From Torymus aiolomorphi (lineage: Eukaryota; Arthropoda; Insecta; Hymenoptera; Torymidae), in NCBI GenBank assembly GCA_036365515.1, contig CM070874.1, positions 26,785,862 through 26,849,861 of the forward strand: a stretch of DNA of 64,000 bases. Reading direction: 5' to 3'. The position numbers and the translations under genes were made by a program. The notes under the pieces were generated by a model. That model had not been told where the DNA came from, made no database searches, and saw only the letters and a list, made by a program, of their open reading frames with translations. Below, one piece after another: positions 46,391 through 56,400 of this stretch (position 1 is the stretch's first letter; every line of letters starts with the position of its first letter).

Positions 46391-46956
46391 AAGAAATTTC
46401 AGATTACAACTCTAAAACAATTTATATTAGAAAAAAATTAAGAAACAAGAAAATCGTAGGAAAATTCTAAAGAAATTATCCTTTACTAAGATAAAAATTT
46501 ATTTATTAAAAAGAAAAATATATATCAATCCCAAGAGGGATAAGTTACATAAATAAAAATTAAATTCACACACGAGCTCTGCTCTTGATAGGGAAGGGCG
46601 AATCTGAGAATAACCTGAGATTGGGTAAAATTAGCTTTTCCCACACACATAATTTTCCTGGGTTCGTGACCTTATTCCTTGTCCATACGGGGGTACGTGC
46701 GGTCAAGAAAACGTCTTTACGAGACGTTCGTGCTACTCACCGTTGGTCCTTATAAAAACCCAAATCCTAAATCCAGAAAATTAGTCACATTTAGTTTAAC
46801 GACAACAGTGAATTTTGTTACTACACTCCTTTCCTTAGCTCGTCCATGGTCTATTAGCTGGCGCAGCTACGACCAAAAAGAGCACTGACTCTTAAATGAG
46901 TTAATAATCCCAGTCGTGTCATGTTTTAGGACGTGACATAAGACTATAAAAATTTT

Positions 46957-46974
46957 TGGAGGCCCCGGAGGGAT
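46957..46974 (+). other. Candidate tRNA primer-binding site
   Basis: Starts TGGAGGCCCC, 18 nt after the inferred LTR end. TGG matches the complement of the tRNA CCA tail, and the first ~10 nt resemble what a threonine tRNA acceptor end would give, by recollection. The 18-nt offset is unusual, so either the LTR boundary or the primer assignment may be wrong. Confidence 0.35.
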
Positions 46975-48441
46975 GGAAATGGAAAGGATGTGTAAATTAG
47001 AGTCACGTTAGTCGTTTTATTTTTATTATTTCATTTTGGCAACAATTGTCTAAAAGAAAATTTATATTTGATTAACAACTATTTTACCTAGGAAAGGGTG
47101 TTAGTCGTATTTACTTATTGTCATTTAAAAGGGCATAAAGCATTCACGTTATATATAAAACATAAATCATACGAATAAAATTAAGGAAATCTAGTTTCTT
47201 TTATTAGTTAAGCCCCAAAGCCTCTGAGTCACAAGAAGATGACTATGCGCAACGGCCTCTCGACTAAATTTTTAACTAAAGTTAATACCAAATTTTACTA
47301 AATCACAAAATTACGAGTGAAATAAAAATATATTCACTTATTTATTCTAAATCTTTACTAAAGTAAAACAAATTCAAAAGAATAAAGTACTAAAATTACT
47401 GGACCTCCACGTTAAGGAAAGTAATCTTGAAAACTTCTATTTTTAATTTTTTTTTAAAATAATAATAAAATCTTCTATAAAATTAGAGAAAAAAAGGTAT
47501 TATCAAGTTTCTATACAACATTATTACTAAATTTAAAAAATAAAACTTACTAAATCTAAAATTTATGAATCCTCTATAAAATTAGAGAAGAGAAGTCTTA
47601 TTAAACTTCTATATAAAATTTACTAAATCTAAAAATTTAACTTACTCTATTTTTGAAAAGGGAAGTTAGGAAAAATAACTTTTTAAAAAAAAAAATTTCT
47701 TTTACCAAATCTACTGTATCGAAATTCTGTATTTTACAAAAACATTTCAAGTTTTCTATCCTTGAAATTAAATCTTATTTTTATTAAACCTTACGATTTC
47801 TATTTGAAAAAGGAAGTTATATTAAAGCTCCAACATTTGCTAAATCCTATGGAGAAGGGTTAAAATAGTATAAAATTTTTACATTAAATTCACTGTATTC
47901 AGTGTGTACTAAAGTTTTTTTTTATTATTAAAAAAAAAAAAAAATGCTTCTATTTTAGAGGAGGAAAATTAGTAATAAATTTTTTTTTTATTAAATAATA
48001 CAAATTAGTAAATAATAAATACTACAGATTCGGTGAGTAAAACAACTAAGGAATTTATAAATTGAAAAGGGGAAAACTTTTCGGGTAAAAGAGTAAAGGT
48101 GAAAACTGGGTGAATTTTTATTTGTGAATGCCATAAAAAAACCACATGGTAGCGCAGCAGACCCTTTTCATCCCCACCGTTTAGTTTTTTTTTTGGTTAG
48201 TGCGAAAACTTCGAAGCTAGCATTTTCATTCTTAGTCTCACCTTCGTTCATATCGGATACCTAGACATTTGCTTTCAGACTTTTTCTTTAAGTATTTTTA
48301 CTTTAAAAAAAAAAAATTCGTTAGTGATTCGGCAGTTATAGTGAAAAGGTTATAGTTACTCGAGAATATCTAGCAATCATCTTTATTACTATTTTATTAG
48401 TGGTATTAAACGCGAAAGTTTATTAAATATAAAAAAAAAAA
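46975..48441 (+). other. Retroelement 5' leader
   Basis: No gene. AT-rich, with several homopolymer runs and repeated CTCTATAAAATTAGAGA-like words (about 47,475 and 47,575). It ends at a good splice-donor match at 48442. It presumably belongs to the genomic RNA leader together with R/U5. Confidence 0.55.
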
Positions 48442-48447
48442 GTGAGT
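48442..48447 (+). promoter_or_regulatory. Candidate 5' splice site (AAG|GTGAGT-like)
   Basis: An A run followed by GTGAGTAAT in the leader, 86 bp upstream of the first accessory ATG. It could pair with the acceptors at about 49,024 (ORF b) and 56,618 (env) to make subgenomic RNAs. Confidence 0.45.
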
Positions 48448-48527
48448 AATATAAAATTTTAATTATTATTTCTCAACAGTTGCCTTTTATTTTATTTTTA
48501 AAATAATTTAATGTCGGGTATTAAGTG

Positions 48528-48908
48528 ATGATTCCGGTAGTTAACAATTTAATTCTTGATAGTTATATTGCAAACCGTGTAATAGAGATAGATTCACGTG
48601 TCAATCAGATTGAAGATTTTAGTGTAAATAGTCGTGAAATAGTTTCCGCTATTTTGATAGATTTTGACCATCTTCGAGGAGTAATTCAGGGACAAAATAA
48701 TCGAATTGAACGCCTATCGGAAGCTCTGTCGGTTACGATTAAAAAATTTAATAAGTTATCTATTAAAAAAGAAAAAATTTGTATACATTTATCTGAGGTG
48801 ATTAAGAGCCATCTTAAATTTAAAAGAGAAGTTACCGAAAAATTTGAAGCATTTGACAAAAATCTAGATTTAATTACTGAGAAACTAAATTCACTGTCAT
48901 TAAATTAA
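48528..48908 (+). CDS. Accessory ORF a: small coiled-coil protein of the retroelement
   Basis: An intact 126-codon frame starting MIPVVNNLILDS. It is rich in I/L/V at heptad-like spacing plus K/E (QIEDFS...RIERLSEAL...KFNKL), which suggests a long coiled coil and no enzymatic domain. It is paralogous to ORF c: both begin MIP(V/L)(V/I)(N/D)N, have NRVI at residues ~17-20, and end in a leucine-rich tail finishing LN/IN. A 5-codon upstream ORF ends in TGA overlapping the ATG (TGATG), which permits termination-reinitiation. It lies between leader and gag, where simple Gypsy elements have nothing. Function unknown; an assembly or RNA-binding partner of Gag would be a guess. Confidence 0.65.
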   Translation: MIPVVNNLILDSYIANRVIEIDSRVNQIEDFSVNSREIVSAILIDFDHLRGVIQGQNNRIERLSEALSVTIKKFNKLSIKKEKICIHLSEVIKSHLKFKREVTEKFEAFDKNLDLITEKLNSLSLN

Positions 48909-49000
48909 AAAAAAAAATTTTTAATTTTGTAATTTCATAAGGCAACTTAGAAAAATTGTTGATAAAAAAAAAAGAGAAACCAGTCGAATAAACTAAAATA

Positions 49001-49024
49001 ATTATTTTTCTTTTCCCTTCCAAA
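49001..49024 (+). promoter_or_regulatory. Candidate 3' splice site before ORF b
   Basis: A pyrimidine tract (TTTTTCTTTTCCCTTCC) followed by AAAG directly upstream of the ORF b frame. AAG is weaker than CAG or TAG. The case rests on ORF b lacking any ATG. Confidence 0.4.
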
Positions 49025-49513
49025 GTGGAGAATTGTAATCAAAATTCTGCTAAGGGATACAAATCTGCAGCCAGGGCAAGGCAGCCCAATTACAGGCAGA
49101 GAAAAGCGGCTAGAAAATTCGGGGAGCAATTTAAGAATGTGGCAAAAACCGTTCCTGTTGACCCTAGGGTTGTAAACCCGGGATATAGTAGAGTCTTGAG
49201 CGCACTGGAAAATATTCCGTGCGAAAGACCAGTAAGAGATTCGGAACGTGCTCGACCTAGCATTGTAAAAGATGAGATCCTTAAAACAAAATTACCAATC
49301 GTTTTTTTTAAAAGGGGTCGTCGGGTTCCACCATCTGTAAATAGTAAAGATAAGAGGGATTTGTTGAAATGCAACAAGTGTAAAATTGAATATAATAAGG
49401 AATATTGTATAACTTGCGTCAAAATTAAATTAGCATTTGTACCTGATTTATCTGCTGTACCTCCAGACGAGGAATTAGAATATTGGCCCGAATCGGATCA
49501 CTTTATAGATTAA
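49025..49513 (+). CDS. Accessory ORF b: basic, Cys-motif protein, probably an exon (no ATG)
   Basis: An intact 162-codon frame without a single methionine codon. The first codon listed here (GTG) is only where the open frame can begin. The N-terminus is strongly basic (ARARQPNYRQRKAARKF). A middle part is rich in Arg/Pro. Near residues 120-135 is CNKCKIEYNKEYCITC, a C-x2-C-x9-C-x2-C arrangement that could bind zinc. The C-terminus is acidic (PPDEELEYWPESDHFID). The upstream pyrimidine tract suggests it is a downstream exon joined to a leader or ORF a exon. I do not recognise the family. A nucleic-acid-binding regulator is plausible from composition only. Confidence 0.5.
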   Translation: MENCNQNSAKGYKSAARARQPNYRQRKAARKFGEQFKNVAKTVPVDPRVVNPGYSRVLSALENIPCERPVRDSERARPSIVKDEILKTKLPIVFFKRGRRVPPSVNSKDKRDLLKCNKCKIEYNKEYCITCVKIKLAFVPDLSAVPPDEELEYWPESDHFID

Positions 49514-49967
49514 GGATGTTTCTTAGTGTTCAATAATTTTTATTAAATAATAAAATTGAAAATCATTAAATAATACGATATCTATTTTTCTTTTTTTTTT
49601 TTTTTCCCTTTCCCATACCTTTTAATTTGTTTTATCCATCACTCTAGTAAGAGTCGCGCACTTACGCGCATAAATTTTTTTTTGGGGGGGTAAATATAAG
49701 TTTTTATTTCTAGTTATTGATTCACTCATTAAGTACATCTGTTTAAGTTATCATAGTGAAACATAATTAATTCTAATGCAAAAATTTGTTTAATATTCAA
49801 AGGATTTACTAGAGAAAAATAATGTTTTGTAGTAAAGTTAAAGTGGTTTTGTACGCACCACCCCAAGCTATGATCCTATAATATATATTAAATTATATAA
49901 TTTTTATAATTTCAATAAATTAATTAAGAAATACAATTTTACGACTCATAATGAGTACTTATTAATT
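49514..49967 (+). other. Spacer between accessory ORFs b and c
   Basis: Non-coding. Poly-T and poly-C tracts near 49,580-49,610, a G run at about 49,684-49,690, then AT-rich sequence. It ends with ACTCATAATGAGT, an inverted repeat around the ATG of a 4-codon upstream ORF. Confidence 0.5.
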
Positions 49968-50339
49968 ATGATACCTCTTATAGATAATATTTTAGTCGAG
50001 ACTAGATTTGAAAATAGAGTCATTTTAATTTCTGAGCAAATTCAATATTTAGAAAACCGGTTTGATTCAGATTTTTCTGAAGTACACGATCAGGTTTCTA
50101 TTAACACGTTTCATTTGGCAAGAGATCAGCAACAAATTAGCAGGTTAACGGAAAACATTGAATTTTTAATGACAGAAGTTTTAAAAATTAATAAAAATAT
50201 TCTAAATTTAAAATCAGATTTTGAAGCTTTTTCTAGTAGGCAAGTTAAATTTGAGGAAAAAACACGTGAAAGTCTAGCTACATCAAATAAAAAAGTAGAA
50301 TCATTAGCAAAACAACTAGAATTATTAACTATAAATTAA
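49968..50339 (+). CDS. Accessory ORF c: coiled-coil paralogue of ORF a
   Basis: An intact 123-codon frame from ATG: MIPLIDNILVETRFENRVI... It aligns with ORF a end to end: same length class, same MIP start, same NRVI, coiled-coil body and leucine-rich tail ending LLTIN. An upstream mini-ORF (ATG AGT ACT TAT TAA) stops 2 nt before its ATG, echoing the uORF of ORF a. Two diverged copies kept open in one element suggest both make protein. No known domain recognised. Confidence 0.65.
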   Translation: MIPLIDNILVETRFENRVILISEQIQYLENRFDSDFSEVHDQVSINTFHLARDQQQISRLTENIEFLMTEVLKINKNILNLKSDFEAFSSRQVKFEEKTRESLATSNKKVESLAKQLELLTIN

Positions 50340-50486
50340 AAATAATTATCTTTCTGATAAATATTAAAAAACTACTAATTGATAATAATTATTATATAAA
50401 TAAATAAATAAGGTTATAAACTAATAGACATAAATAATTAATTAATTAAAGTTAGCAAACGTATAAATTGATTACAACTCATTTTT

Positions 50487-51986
50487 ATGAGTGAACGTCG
50501 CATAACCCGTTCAGCGTCACAATCCAACGAGGATTTAAGACGTGAAATAGAGGAAATTACGCCAATCGCTCCACGCACTCGTAAGCCGAGATCGTTAGAT
50601 AGGATTCAACACTCTACCCCGGTAGCAAACCCAAATTCAGGTGATAGTGCTTCTGATTCGGACTCAGAAACAACAGTTAGATTTATACCTAGGAAAATTC
50701 TGACCAATAGCGGCTCAAACTCCACAATGGCAAACGACGATGAACCTGCTAGATTGCAGGCAAATCAATTAGTGTCCATCAAAGACGCCGTAAAAACGGT
50801 GCCAGAATTTGATGGACATAATATTCCCATAAGCCTGTTCGTAGAGGCGGTAGAAGAAGCAAAGGGTATGGTCGCTGCAGAAGCAGAAGGGAATCTAGTA
50901 AAATTACTCCGTGCACAATTGAAAGGGGAAGCGCGACAAGCTATGAGGGGACAAAATTTCGAAACCATAGAAACATTATGTAAAGCTTTGAAAGATATTT
51001 ATGCTCCTGCAAAACCAATTACTCAATTATTAGGAGAGCTAGGAAACGAATACCAGCAGGAAAATGAGAGCGTTATTGGATTTGCAAATCGAATGCGCGA
51101 TATAGGGGCGCGAATCATCGACGCGAAGAGAATTGAGGGTGAAGTAACCAACGAGTTTAAAACGGGTTTAGAAGCAACTTTAATTGATTGTTTTAAACGC
51201 GGTCTCAAATTTGATATTGAACAGCGTCTAAAAGACGCTGATAATGTTAATGATCTGGTAAAAAATGCAATTAATGCAGAGCGTAAATTAGCCGCGCAAA
51301 TACAATTAAGACATAGCAAAAAAATAGATTTAAATCAAAAACCTAAAACAAGTAAAAACTTATTTATATGTCAAGTTTGCCGTAAGGAGGGCCATGAAGC
51401 AAACAAATGTGATTTGCTTCAAGGTCTTCAAAATAGTAATAATAATAATAATAATTATAATAATAACAAACCAGATATCAAGCCGACTTGCCAAATCTGT
51501 AATAGGATTGGGCACGCAGCTACTCAATGTAGAATGCTCATTGAGTGTAAAATTTGCAATAGGAAGGGACATAGTACTGATCAATGTAGGTTTAAAAATA
51601 ATAGAGTTATTTGCCAATATTGTGAGAAAATAGGGCACTCGGCGGATAAATGCTTTTTATTAAATCCCAGACAAGATCAATCCAATAAACCAGATTCGCA
51701 GGTGAAGTGTCAGATATGTCAAGGAATCGGGCACACAGCCACTACCTGTCAACAAGCTAGTAATTCAAACAAAAATTGTTATTATTGTAAAACTCCGGGT
51801 CATTTGATTAGCGAATGCCGAAAACGCATTCATAACGAAAGTTTAAAGGCATCGGGAAACGGTCAAGCTCCACCCAAGACGAGCGCGACGGGGGAGCAGC
51901 TGAAGGTGCGCTCGACCAACGTGACTCAGGTAGAAAATCTCTCGTCCGAATTGCTACCATGCAGCATAGGGTTCCCGACAAATTAA
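50487..51986 (+). CDS. gag: Gag polyprotein with six CCHC zinc knuckles
   Basis: 499 codons. The N-terminal ~100 residues are Ser/Arg/Pro-rich (MSERRITRSASQSN). A capsid-like helical part follows (about 105-290: PEFDGHNIPISLFVEAVEEAK... ending NAERKLAAQIQ), typical of Gypsy Gag. Residues ~294-443 hold six C-x2-C-x4-H-x4-C knuckles (CQVCRKEGH, CQICNRIGH, CKICNRKGH, CQYCEKIGH, CQICQGIGH, CYYCKTPGH). An Asn run lies between the first and second. Gag packages the RNA and forms the particle. The start ATGAGT sits in an ACTCAT-TTTT-ATGAGT inverted repeat. The 3' end overlaps the protease frame by about 150 nt, which implies -1 frameshifting. Confidence 0.88.
   Translation: MSERRITRSASQSNEDLRREIEEITPIAPRTRKPRSLDRIQHSTPVANPNSGDSASDSDSETTVRFIPRKILTNSGSNSTMANDDEPARLQANQLVSIKDAVKTVPEFDGHNIPISLFVEAVEEAKGMVAAEAEGNLVKLLRAQLKGEARQAMRGQNFETIETLCKALKDIYAPAKPITQLLGELGNEYQQENESVIGFANRMRDIGARIIDAKRIEGEVTNEFKTGLEATLIDCFKRGLKFDIEQRLKDADNVNDLVKNAINAERKLAAQIQLRHSKKIDLNQKPKTSKNLFICQVCRKEGHEANKCDLLQGLQNSNNNNNNYNNNKPDIKPTCQICNRIGHAATQCRMLIECKICNRKGHSTDQCRFKNNRVICQYCEKIGHSADKCFLLNPRQDQSNKPDSQVKCQICQGIGHTATTCQQASNSNKNCYYCKTPGHLISECRKRIHNESLKASGNGQAPPKTSATGEQLKVRSTNVTQVENLSSELLPCSIGFPTN
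51842..51848 (+). promoter_or_regulatory. Candidate -1 frameshift site TTTAAAG (gag to pro)
   Basis: In the gag frame this reads T TTA AAG, fitting the X XXY YYZ slippery rule. The protease frame (-1 relative to gag) opens at 51836, six bases upstream, after a TAA at 51833. A final G is less efficient than C or U in most tested systems. G+C-rich sequence downstream (51,870-51,930) could fold. Confidence 0.5.
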
Positions 51987-53476
51987 TTCCGTTTATTTGT
52001 TTTAGGAAAAATAATATAGACAAGATAGTTAATTTAATGTTAGACACAGGATCAGAGGTTAGTGTAATTAAAATCGGAATGTTAACAGAAAACGATAAAA
52101 TTGAACGATATGACGAAATAACGATCAAAGGAATTTGCGAATCACCAATTATAACATTGGGTAAAGTTCGAATAGCATTATTTGGACATAACTTAGATTT
52201 CATTATCGTACCAAATTCTTTCGCTATACCTTTTCATGGCATTTTAGGTTCAGATTTCTTTTTAATTACGAAAACAAGAATTGATTATAAATCAAATACA
52301 CTTAAAATAGCTAATCAAATCTATCCTTTTTATCAAAATAACAATAAACTGTTTGAACCAAATTTTAATAGAATAACGAATATTAACACTAGTCACGATT
52401 ATTATTTACCTTTCGTAGATATTGTTTATTCGGATAAACAATATGGACGGTTCCTCATTGATACTGGTTCCGAAGTTAGTTTAATTAAGCAACATTTAGT
52501 GCCGTCTAATAGAGTTATGAATAGAGCAGAGACTATTCTATTAAAAGGAGTAGGGTTTGGTGAGTCAAATACATTAGGCACCATTAAAATGAAGGTATTT
52601 GGAATCACGACGTTTGTACATGTTGTGCCAAATAGCTTCTTTATACCATGTGAAGGAGTAATAGGTTCGTCATTCTTTAGCGAAACTGGGTCTGTTATAG
52701 ACTTTGAAAATAAAATATTTAAAATAAATAACAGAAGTACCCCATTAAACCTTGAGAATAGTATAAATTTAACAGTTAAGAATATTGGTAATAATAAATC
52801 TTCGGATTCAATTTGTAGTAACGATTCTTTTTCAAATAAGGCTTTCTATGATTCAGACGATAGATTCACACTACCGAATGAAAAATTGGAAAATTTAGAT
52901 AACTTAGAAAATTATTACGATAATCACGATATTGCTACTTCATTTGAATATGATGAGTTTTTAAATAATGATCATTTAAGCATGTACTATAATCACACTC
53001 TAAATCAAAAAGAAATTTTTAACGAACTGAATATTGATTCGGATAGTTATGAATTGCAAAATTCAACTTGTGAGGTTAATATAAATAAAATTAAGAAGGT
53101 TTATAGTTTAAGTGTAAAAATAGAAATCGTAGATTTAATCAATTTAGACCATTTAGATAATGATACTAAAATTTTTATGCAAGACCTAGTAAAGGAAAAT
53201 TCTGACTGTTTTTATTTAAAAGACGAAAAATTAGGGGCAACCGATTTAGTAATGCATCGCATACAAACAACAGACGATTACCCTGTAAACTCAAAACAAT
53301 ATAAATACCCTCTCTCATTAAAAGAGGAAGTTGACAGACAGGTTAAAGAAATGCTTGATGCAGGTATTATTGCACCCTCCGACTCTCCATACAACACACC
53401 GGTTTGGATAGTACCCAAAAATCAGATTCATCGGGAAAACCCCGTTGGCGACTGGTACTCGATTTTAGGAAGCTAA
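51959..53476 (+). CDS. pro: Protease region with two tandem retropepsin domains, plus N-terminal RT
   Basis: The frame is open from 51836; 51959 is its first ATG, but translation probably enters by frameshift from gag. Two aspartic-protease domains occur in series. The first has LDTGSEVSVIK (Asp at residue 29 from this ATG) and ends with GILGSDFF. The second has IDTGSEVSLIK (Asp at 168) and ends with GVIGSSFF. Both have the hydrophobic-hydrophobic-G motif of retropepsins. An Asn/Asp-rich linker (about 255-370) follows. Then comes the start of RT (SLKEEVDRQVKEMLDAGIIAPSDSPYNTPVWIVPK). Retropepsins normally act as homodimers of single domains, so a duplicated, linked pair is unusual. The frame ends at 53476, because RT continues in another frame. 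Confidence 0.82.
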   Translation: MQHRVPDKLIPFICFRKNNIDKIVNLMLDTGSEVSVIKIGMLTENDKIERYDEITIKGICESPIITLGKVRIALFGHNLDFIIVPNSFAIPFHGILGSDFFLITKTRIDYKSNTLKIANQIYPFYQNNNKLFEPNFNRITNINTSHDYYLPFVDIVYSDKQYGRFLIDTGSEVSLIKQHLVPSNRVMNRAETILLKGVGFGESNTLGTIKMKVFGITTFVHVVPNSFFIPCEGVIGSSFFSETGSVIDFENKIFKINNRSTPLNLENSINLTVKNIGNNKSSDSICSNDSFSNKAFYDSDDRFTLPNEKLENLDNLENYYDNHDIATSFEYDEFLNNDHLSMYYNHTLNQKEIFNELNIDSDSYELQNSTCEVNINKIKKVYSLSVKIEIVDLINLDHLDNDTKIFMQDLVKENSDCFYLKDEKLGATDLVMHRIQTTDDYPVNSKQYKYPLSLKEEVDRQVKEMLDAGIIAPSDSPYNTPVWIVPKNQIHRENPVGDWYSILGS

Positions 53477-56400
53477 ATGAAAAGACTGTGGCTGACGCTT
53501 ACCCGATCCCCAATATCTCTGAAATTTTTGACCTGGTCGGAGGTTGTAAATATTATACGGTTCTAGATTTAGCTAGCGGGTTCCACCAAATAAAAATGGA
53601 CCCTAGGGACGCTTATAAAACCGCTTTTAGTACACCTTATGGTCACTATGAATTTAAGAGAATGCCTTTCGGTCTTAAAAATGCACCCGCGACATTTCAA
53701 CGATTAATGGATAATGTTTTACGCGGATTGCAGGGTGACAAAGGTATATTCGTTTATATCGATGACTTAATAATCTGTAGTAATACTTTAGAAGAACATA
53801 AGCATAAATTCAACCTAGTTATGAAACGATTACGCAAAGCAAATTTAAAATTACAACTCGAAAAATGTGAATTTCTGAAAAACGAAGTTAGTTACTTGGG
53901 ACACGTATTAAGCGAAAAAGGGCTTAATCCTGACCCAAGAAAAATAGAAGCGGTAAAATTATTCCCCCAACCCAAGAATATGAAAAATGTTAGGCAGTTT
54001 TTAGGGTTAGCAGGATATTATCGCCGTTTTATTAAAAATTTTGCACAAATTGCAAAACCATTAACGCGATTATTGCAAAAAAATGTAACTTTTGAATGGG
54101 ATAATAAGGCTAACGAAGCCTTTGAAGCACTTAAGAATGCATTATGCAATCCTCCCGTTTTGCAATTTCCAGATTTAAATCAGCCGTTCAACATTACTAC
54201 GGATGCATCCGGATACGCAGTAGGGGGTGTATTATCCCAGGGTGAAATTGGAAAAGATTTACCGATCGCCTACACATCGCGAGTTTTACGTGGTGCCGAG
54301 TTAGCATACGAAGTATATGAAAAAGAAGCTCTCGCGATGATACATAGTGTAAAAATTTTTCGATCTTACATCTATGGCCGAAAGGTTCATATTATCACTG
54401 ACCATCAACCACTAATTTGGTTTAAGTCAGCTGAACTAAATGTTAGAGTTCAAAAATGGAGATTTAAATTATCTGAATTCGATTATGACATAATTTATAA
54501 ACCCGGAAGATTGAATTTAAATGCGGATGCTTTATCACGCAACCCAGTAGACCAAATTGATTTAAAACAAATTAACGTCGTTACTCGTAGACAAAAGCAG
54601 TTAGAAAATAAAAAAATTTTGGAAAAATTACCGGTTGAAAACTCTAATGTTGAAAAATCTAGTAAAACGCCCTCAAAAAGAGTCACGAGAGGAAAACGAG
54701 TTAATTACGCGGAAAGTGATTTAAGTAACAGTGATGTAGAAGCAGAAGTTGGGATAAATACACCTGTTAATCTTAATTTACCTGCGAATAATGCTGACAA
54801 TGAAAGTCAAACTGATAATGATTCTTCTTCTCACATTGATAGTAAGGTTAAACGCAAATCGAAAAAGAAGCGAAATTGTAAAAATAAAGATAATTTAGAT
54901 TTAGAAAAATTGGAGATAGAATCCAGTATCTTTGCATTCTCTGATGTTGAAGCTGAGAAAGTACCGTCAAATCTTAGCATTAAATCAATGTTGGGTAGTG
55001 ATAATGATAATCAATCTAATAGTATTGTAAGTAATTCAACAGATAAAACTGAGAATATTATTATTAAAAATATTGTAGAAACCAAAGAATTAATCCAATA
55101 TAGGCAAGATAATATCGCATATTTTGTTGACGTAAACGGTACCGCGTGCGATGTCGGTGCACAACAATTAATAGAAACAAATAAAATCCCAGAAAAACAA
55201 ATTTTACAACTTGGTAACATAGGTGAAATAAAACGAAGTAATAAATATTTATTTTCATTGTGTATTCGTGAAGACTCACCTGAGTCACAATTAACTGTTA
55301 AAGAGAAAATTTATGAATCTTTAATACAATTGCGAGATCTATTACAAGAGAAAAATTTGGACGGAATTAGCATTGCTAAAAGTCCTTATATAGAAAATAT
55401 TGCATGGAATGACATTTTAGAAATTCTCAAAATTGTTTTTGATAAGGGCAAAATTAAAGTAATTATTTGTAAAGGAACTTTAAAATACGTTCCAGAAAAT
55501 AAGAGAAATGAAATTTTTTATGAAATGCACACCTGCCCCATTGGAGGTCATCGTGGCGTTTCTAAAACATTTTATAGAATACGTCAGGATTATTATTGGG
55601 AGAATTTAAAACAGGATATCCAAAGACGTATTCAACAATGCATAGAATGTCAATTAAAAAAATTGGTCCGGCTAAAAACTAAACAACCAATGGTGATCAC
55701 TGATACACCCGGTACAACTTTTGAAAAGGTTGCTCTTGATATCGTGGGACCATTGCCTGCTACTAAGTCGGGTAACGAATACATTTTAACAATGCAAGAC
55801 CAATTATCAAAATTTTGCCTTGCAGTGCCTTTGACAAATGCATTAGCAGCTACAATTGCTGACGCATTTATCAAAAGGCTAATTTGTGTTTTCGGAGCTC
55901 CTAAGATTATTTTGACCGATCAAGGTAGAAATTTTCTTAGCAATCTAATGAAAAAAATTGCAAAACGTTTTAAGATTAAACAAATTAAAACTACCGCTTT
56001 TCACCCGCAATCGAACGGTTCGCTAGAAAGATCGCACCATGCGTTAGGTGAATTTCTTAAACAATATGCGGAAAAAGATAGCGAATGGGATCAGTGGGTC
56101 GATATCGCGATGTTAAACTATAACACATGCGTACAAGAAAGTACAAAACATACACCTTTTGAGGTCGTTTTTGGACGATTAGCTAGGCTACCGTCCAGTG
56201 ATCCCCTTCGTGAAGGCGATTTATTACCCACATATCAGGGGTATGTAAAAGATTTAGTTATTAGGCTAACAGGTATTAGGAAACTAGTTTACGATAATTT
56301 AGTTAATTCGAAATTAAGATCAAAAAAATACTACGATAAAAATATTAATCAAAAAAATTTTAAGATAGGAGATTTTGTATTCTTATTAAAAGGATCAAAA

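Larger units (their letters stand above)
41585..46938 (+). repeat. 5' LTR, 5,354 bp
   Basis: Begins TGTGACGG and ends CGTGACA, giving TG...CA ends and a near-perfect short inverted repeat. The right boundary is inferred from these ends because the 3' LTR is cut by the window. It contains a ~3.15-kb U3 with old ~836-bp internal duplications, a core promoter at about 44,705-44,740, a hairpin array at 44,958-46,390 and no credible protein gene. Short frames such as 43301-43498 and 44374-44601 on the minus strand show no domain. Confidence 0.9.
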
